DNA of 9,993 nucleotides from CAZQAA01 sp964591255 (GTDB lineage: Bacteria; Desulfobacterota; DSM-4660; Desulfatiglandales; Desulfatiglandaceae). The notes below the pieces were generated by a model. The model was not told where the DNA came from. It searched no databases and saw only the letters and a list, made by a program, of their open reading frames with translations. The translations under genes were made by a program, and so were the position numbers. The stretch spans positions 1 to 9,993 of the forward strand of contig CAZQAA010000133.1 in NCBI GenBank assembly GCA_964591255.1, given 5' to 3'. This document shows positions 7,211 through 9,993 of the stretch, piece by piece. The stretch's first letter is position 1. Each line of letters opens with the position of its first letter.

Positions 7211-7633
7211 CTAATTACCCATTCCTGATGACGCTTCAGCATTTTTGTTGACCGTTTCCTCTACATACTCCCATCCCTCTTTGAGTTCGGACAATATCTT
7301 TATTACCTCATTCAGCGGCCATACACTCTCTTTTGTAATGGCCTCAATGAGTAGCCGGCCCATAAGGACATACATGTTTCTTAAATTTTCCGCAATCTCT
7401 CTACCGGCCTTCATGTTGAGGGAATTGTTGAGTTCTACTATTATATCTGCGGCCTTGTTCGTATAGATATTCTTGTTCCTGATGTCACCCTGTTCGGCAT
7501 ATTCAACCGCTTTTTTGAGAAACTTAATGGCCCCCTCATAGACCATCAATATTATCTTCATTGGATCTGTACTATTAACCTGTCTTGACGTAGTAAAGTC
7601 TGTGTTTTTTACCTCAGAATAATTTGTATCCAT
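7211..7633 (-). CDS. fliS: Flagellar export chaperone FliS
   Basis: A 140-residue, mostly helical cytoplasmic protein that binds the C-terminal D0 region of flagellin and prevents early polymerisation before export. Family features: STDPMKIILMVYEGAIKFLK (21-40), a helix with GDIRNKNIYTNKAADIIVEL (49-68), LNNSLNMKAGREIAENLRNM (68-87) and the closing helix LMGRLLIEA (90-98). The length fits FliS. GGAGG (7640-7644) is 6 bases from the ATG. It lies 65 bases downstream of the flagellin gene on the same strand, the common flagellin-chaperone arrangement, and most likely shares the sigma-54 transcript. No fliD lies between them. Confidence 0.93.
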   Translation of the reverse strand: MDTNYSEVKNTDFTTSRQVNSTDPMKIILMVYEGAIKFLKKAVEYAEQGDIRNKNIYTNKAADIIVELNNSLNMKAGREIAENLRNMYVLMGRLLIEAITKESVWPLNEVIKILSELKEGWEYVEETVNKNAEASSGMGN

Positions 7634-7667
7634 CTCTTTCCTCCATTATTGTGGTTTAGCAGTTTAA

Positions 7668-7682
7668 TTAATGCGCCATTAA
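7668..7682. repeat. Small palindrome between flagellin and fliS
   Basis: TTAATG (7668-7673), CGC, CATTAA (7677-7682) form a perfect 6-bp stem with a 3-base loop in the flagellin-fliS spacer. No U-run follows on the minus strand, so it is not a clear terminator. It could shield the 3' end of the flagellin message or reduce fliS expression. Confidence 0.35.
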
Positions 7683-7698
7683 GCGCTTTTTGCCCCTC

Positions 7699-8532
7699 CT
7701 AAGCAGCACCAAGAAGAGTAAGTGCCATCTGCGGCATTGAATTGGCCTGGGCCAGCATCGCAACAGCCGCCTGGGCTTTGATCTGATTATTGACAAAAAT
7801 GGTCATTTCATGGGCCACATCCACATCAGAGATTTGGGATTCTGCAGCCTGGAGGTTCTCAGCCTGGGTTGTAAGGTTGATAACCGTATTTTGCAGGCGG
7901 TTCATCATGCCTCCAAAATGGGCTCGAGCGGCATCCTTTGTCAGGATGGCGGCATCAATGGCGGAAAGGGCGGCTTGAGCACTGTCTTGTCCCAAAAGGG
8001 AAAGATCACTGATGCCGAGTGCCGACGAAGTCACATTCTGGGCGGTGATATAGTAGTAATCTTCAGCACTGCTGCTTCCTGTGCCAAAATGGATCTTTAT
8101 CTCTGCGCTACTGTTTAGCAAGTGCATTCCATTAAAATCGGTGGCTTGCGCAATCCGTTCTATTTCTTTTCTCATTGCATCAAATTCCGAATGCATCATC
8201 TGTCTCTGGAGATCACTGTATGTGCCGGTAGCCGCCTGTTCAGCCAGCTCTTTCATCCTGATGAGTTTTTCATCAATGATCTGACAGGCCCCATCCATTG
8301 TCTGCAGGAGTGATATGGCGTCATTGGCATTTCTCACACCCTGATTTAGCACAGCGATATCCGAGCGCATCAGTTCTCTGATGGCCAATCCCGCTGCATC
8401 ATCGGCCGCACTGTTAATGCGTAATCCGGAAGATAATCGATCAACGGACTTTGCCAATGTGCCGTAAGTGCGGGTTAGGTTGTTGAACGCAGATAAGGCC
8501 ATTAAATTGTGGTTAATAGTCAGAAGTGCCAT
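7699..8532 (-). CDS. Flagellin, short D0/D1-type
   Basis: A 277-residue flagellin, the secreted subunit of the flagellar filament. The N-terminal D0/D1 region includes ALLTINHNLMALSAFNNL (2-19), KSVDRLSSGLRINSAADDAA (28-47) and the helix IRMKELAEQAATGTYSDLQ (91-109), ending in TDFNGMHLLN (131-140). A central linker of only about 35-45 residues follows, then the C-terminal D1/D0 with AESQISDVDVAHEM (230-243), QIKAQAAVAMLAQANSMPQM (250-269) and LLGAA. It therefore lacks the D2/D3 surface domains. The residues of the TLR5-recognised helix are of the canonical type (Arg92, Leu96). Cys83 is unusual for a secreted flagellin. GGAGGA (8541-8546) is 8 bases from the ATG. It is followed by fliS and driven by the sigma-54 site at 8610-8625. 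I give no symbol, since fliC, flaA and hag are used for the same family. Confidence 0.95.
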   Translation of the reverse strand: MALLTINHNLMALSAFNNLTRTYGTLAKSVDRLSSGLRINSAADDAAGLAIRELMRSDIAVLNQGVRNANDAISLLQTMDGACQIIDEKLIRMKELAEQAATGTYSDLQRQMMHSEFDAMRKEIERIAQATDFNGMHLLNSSAEIKIHFGTGSSSAEDYYYITAQNVTSSALGISDLSLLGQDSAQAALSAIDAAILTKDAARAHFGGMMNRLQNTVINLTTQAENLQAAESQISDVDVAHEMTIFVNNQIKAQAAVAMLAQANSMPQMALTLLGAA

Positions 8533-8583
8533 GATTTATATCCTCCTTAATAAGTTGTTCCCCTTTTAGGCGTAATTTAAAGA

Positions 8584-8599
8584 TTCAAAGCTTGTGCCG
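8584..8599 (-). promoter_or_regulatory. Second, imperfect sigma-54-like box
   Basis: On the minus strand CGGCACAAGCTTTGAA resembles the main -24/-12 site 26 bases upstream. It shares GGCAC, AGCTT and a final GNA, but the -12 reads GA instead of GC. It lies at the expected start site of the main promoter. It may be a duplicated, decayed promoter or an RpoN-binding site that modulates it. Confidence 0.3.
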
Positions 8600-8609
8600 A
8601 TTTTTCTAA

Positions 8610-8625
8610 TGCAAGCTGCGTGCCA
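8610..8625 (-). promoter_or_regulatory. Sigma-54 (RpoN) promoter of the flagellin-fliS operon
   Basis: The minus strand reads TGGCACGCAGCTTGCA (8625 down to 8610). This matches the -24/-12 consensus TGGCAC-N5-TTGCA, with GG and GC separated by the required 10 bases. The start site should be near 8600, giving a flagellin leader of about 70 bases. An enhancer-binding activator (FlrC/FleR type in related systems) would be needed; no such gene is in the window. Confidence 0.85.
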
Positions 8626-8681
8626 GATATTAAAGATTACGCAAAGACATATTTGGTCCGTCTTTTAGTTGTCCACGGCCC

Positions 8682-8921
8682 CTAATAAGCTGTAAGCATT
8701 GCCTCTGCCAAGGCGGTAATATTTTCCTTTTCACAGATACGTTTTTGCCCCGTTATTGCCAAAGTGTATTGACCGCCCATAGGCCTGTCTGGGTTTTCAC
8801 AGGCCGGGAGAAGATTAATCGCGGCACAATTTCTGCACTGGATCTCATGGGTACCTGTGGTATCTTGACTGCCACACAGATGTTTGGTCTTGTATAACAG
8901 AAGAGACGTGATCCAAAGCAT
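8682..8921 (-). CDS. Possible small cysteine-containing protein, unrecognised
   Basis: An open frame of 79 codons lies between the flagellin promoter and the divergent glycosyltransferase, on the flagellin strand. It begins at ATG 8921 with AAGGAG about 11 bases upstream. The first part is weakly hydrophobic (MLWITSLLLY); the middle has HEIQCRNCAAINLLPAC (a CxxC plus a further Cys), and the end TALAEAMLTAY looks helical. I do not recognise the family. In favour: the codon pattern looks protein-like, the SD is plausible, and no gene on the other strand explains the frame. Against: short length, no known motif, and a start within 20 bases of the divergent gene. It could be real, a gene remnant, or chance. 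Confidence 0.3.
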   Translation of the reverse strand: MLWITSLLLYKTKHLCGSQDTTGTHEIQCRNCAAINLLPACENPDRPMGGQYTLAITGQKRICEKENITALAEAMLTAY

Positions 8922-8922
8922 T

Positions 8923-8937
8923 AGGAGGTGTTCTCCT
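8923..8937. promoter_or_regulatory. Palindromic Shine-Dalgarno hairpin between divergent starts
   Basis: AGGAG (8923-8927) and CTCCT (8933-8937) are exact reverse complements around a 5-base loop. On the plus strand the left arm is the SD for the TTG start at 8938. On the minus strand the right arm is the SD for the small ORF starting at 8921. In either RNA the SD could fold against the other arm. Confidence 0.35.
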
Positions 8938-9993
8938 TTGATCAATATGAACTCAACCTGTTGTAATTACAAATATTATAACTCGTGGTCGGATTATCCC
9001 CGGTTTCGGCATGATGCCGTAAAGATTCTCTTGGTGAGTATCAGGCATCTGCTTGTACACGAAATTAGGATGGCCATTGAGAGGCTTGGTCATAGCTGCG
9101 GAGTCATGTTTATCAATGGAGAAGAACTGGACCGTTATAGGGTTGAACAGATGTATAAAGAGTCTATTAAATCTTTCCGGCCCGATTTCGTATTAACCGT
9201 AAATCATCTCGGTTTTGACCGGGAAGGCATTATTACGGCTATGCTGACACAGAGCAAGATACCGTTTGCATCTTGGTATGTGGACAGTCCTTATTTGATC
9301 CTTCGTCATTTTGAGGAGAACAGGTCCCCCTACTTGACCCTGTTTCTATGGGACAGGGACTACATAGAGATAGTGAGGCGTCTTGGTTTTGAAAATGTTG
9401 AATATTTGCCCCTGGGAGTGGATGATACACTCTTTCGTCCTATTACCACATCTAAAAACACCCGGCTTTCTCCACAGTGGGATGTGAGTTTTGTGGGAAA
9501 TTCAATGGTGCTAAAAACGAGATCTATATTTGCACGATGTGGTATCGACGGACCTTTGAAGGAACATTTTGATGAGATTGCCGGTGTCTTTGAGAGATCA
9601 AGGCATCTTGTGGTAAGGGATATGCTTATGGATAGATTTCCTGGTTTGATATCCGAATTTGACAGGCTTTCCGAGCTTGGGGCGCTGGATTATGAAACCA
9701 GCGTAACCTGGCGGGCAACTGGCGGATACAGGGCAAGACTTGTAAAAAATCTATACCGGTTTGCTCCGTTAATAGTTGGTGACAGAGGATGGAACGAACT
9801 CCTTGATAATAGATTTATTCTCCATAGTGAATTGAATTACTATTCCGAACTGCCTGTCCTTTATAATATGACCAGGATTAATTTTAATGCCACCAGCCGT
9901 CAGATGAAGCAGGGAGTCAATCAAAGGGTATTTGATGTCCCTGCCTGTAGACGGGTACTGATAACCGACTGGACGGAACAGCTTGAAGACCTT
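8938..9993 (+). CDS. CgeB/DUF3880-like glycosyltransferase, partial
   Basis: I translated 352 residues to the right edge without a stop; the C-terminus is missing. The N-terminal half is a Rossmann-like domain starting at VKILLVSIRHLL, with SWYVDSPYLILRHFEENRSP and VEYLPLGVDDTLFRP, as in DUF3880/CgeB proteins. The second half has WDVSFVGNSM, LPVLYNMTRINFNATSRQMK and NQRVFDVPACRRVLITDW, matching the family's nucleotide-sugar-binding end, where the usual ACGG becomes ACRR. It is probably a cytoplasmic GT-B glycosyltransferase. Such genes often lie beside flagellin genes, so a role in flagellin glycosylation is likely but inferred. Start choice: TTG at 8938 lies 9 bases after GGAGG (8924-8928). 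The in-frame ATG at 8947 would be 18 bases away, but cannot be excluded and would shorten the product by three residues. A possible extended -10, TTGTATAAC (8890-8898), precedes it. Confidence 0.85.
   Translation, partial: MINMNSTCCNYKYYNSWSDYPRFRHDAVKILLVSIRHLLVHEIRMAIERLGHSCGVMFINGEELDRYRVEQMYKESIKSFRPDFVLTVNHLGFDREGIITAMLTQSKIPFASWYVDSPYLILRHFEENRSPYLTLFLWDRDYIEIVRRLGFENVEYLPLGVDDTLFRPITTSKNTRLSPQWDVSFVGNSMVLKTRSIFARCGIDGPLKEHFDEIAGVFERSRHLVVRDMLMDRFPGLISEFDRLSELGALDYETSVTWRATGGYRARLVKNLYRFAPLIVGDRGWNELLDNRFILHSELNYYSELPVLYNMTRINFNATSRQMKQGVNQRVFDVPACRRVLITDWTEQLEDL

Noticed and set aside
8533..8600. Possible CsrA-binding GGA motifs in the flagellin leader (GGGGAAC and the SD AAGGAGGA)
   Set aside because: GGA in an SD is expected by chance, I see no strong hairpin presenting either motif, and no csrA or fliW gene is in the window. 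Too weak to annotate.
8769..8797. TTGACC at 8769-8774 as a -35 for the glycosyltransferase
   Set aside because: There is no acceptable -10 at 16-18 bases downstream (the sequence there is GGTTTT).
1..9993. CRISPR arrays, insertion sequences, attachment sites, tRNA genes or phage-like modules
   Set aside because: No spaced direct repeats, transposase-like frames, terminal repeats or tRNA-like folds were noticed. The genes look like ordinary chromosomal content.

Overview
The window most likely comes from an anaerobic, flagellated, Gram-negative bacterium of the Desulfobacterota ('deltaproteobacterial') type. This rests on an outer-membrane porin with a signal peptide, a flavin/iron-sulfur oxidoreductase of a kind common in sulfate reducers and syntrophs, a thiolase paired with a Zn-ribbon/OB-fold partner, and a sigma-54-type promoter in front of a flagellin gene. 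This is inference from gene content; no rRNA or other taxonomic marker is present. There is no sign of a mobile element, CRISPR array, tRNA or rRNA gene.

Left part (1-2594, minus strand): an operon of a TVP38/TMEM64-type membrane protein followed, 6 bases on, by a large NAD(P)/FAD oxidoreductase. The latter carries an N-terminal GltD-like iron-sulfur domain, a ferredoxin-like cluster and the start of a heterodisulfide-reductase-like CCG domain, and runs off the left edge. The 302-base divergent region 2595-2896 holds outward-facing promoter candidates centred on a 9-bp inverted repeat, and a long AT-rich porin leader with a start-stop (ATG-TAG) element.

Centre (2897-7186, plus strand): an OprD-type porin closed by a terminator; then a sigma-70-like promoter and a two-gene operon (SCP2-type thiolase plus DUF35 Zn-ribbon/OB-fold protein) closed by its own terminator; then rsmE, a 16S rRNA methyltransferase that begins with GTG just after that terminator. 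The 279 bases at 4463-4741 contain only the porin terminator, the thiolase promoter and a leader of about 160 bases.

Right part (7211-9993): a motility segment. A short flagellin and the chaperone fliS form a minus-strand operon convergent with rsmE. The flagellin has a textbook -24/-12 (RpoN) promoter. Divergent to it is a CgeB/DUF3880-like glycosyltransferase that runs off the right edge and is a candidate for modifying flagellin. The 405 bases between flagellin and glycosyltransferase contain the sigma-54 site, a weaker copy of it, a possible 79-residue cysteine-containing ORF, and a small palindrome that could act as a Shine-Dalgarno site for starts on both strands.

Most of the window is recognisable housekeeping, catabolic and motility content. 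The points most worth a second look are the iron-sulfur oxidoreductase (fusion and a missing cluster cysteine), the start-stop leader of the porin, the duplicated sigma-54-like box, and the palindromic ribosome-binding region.
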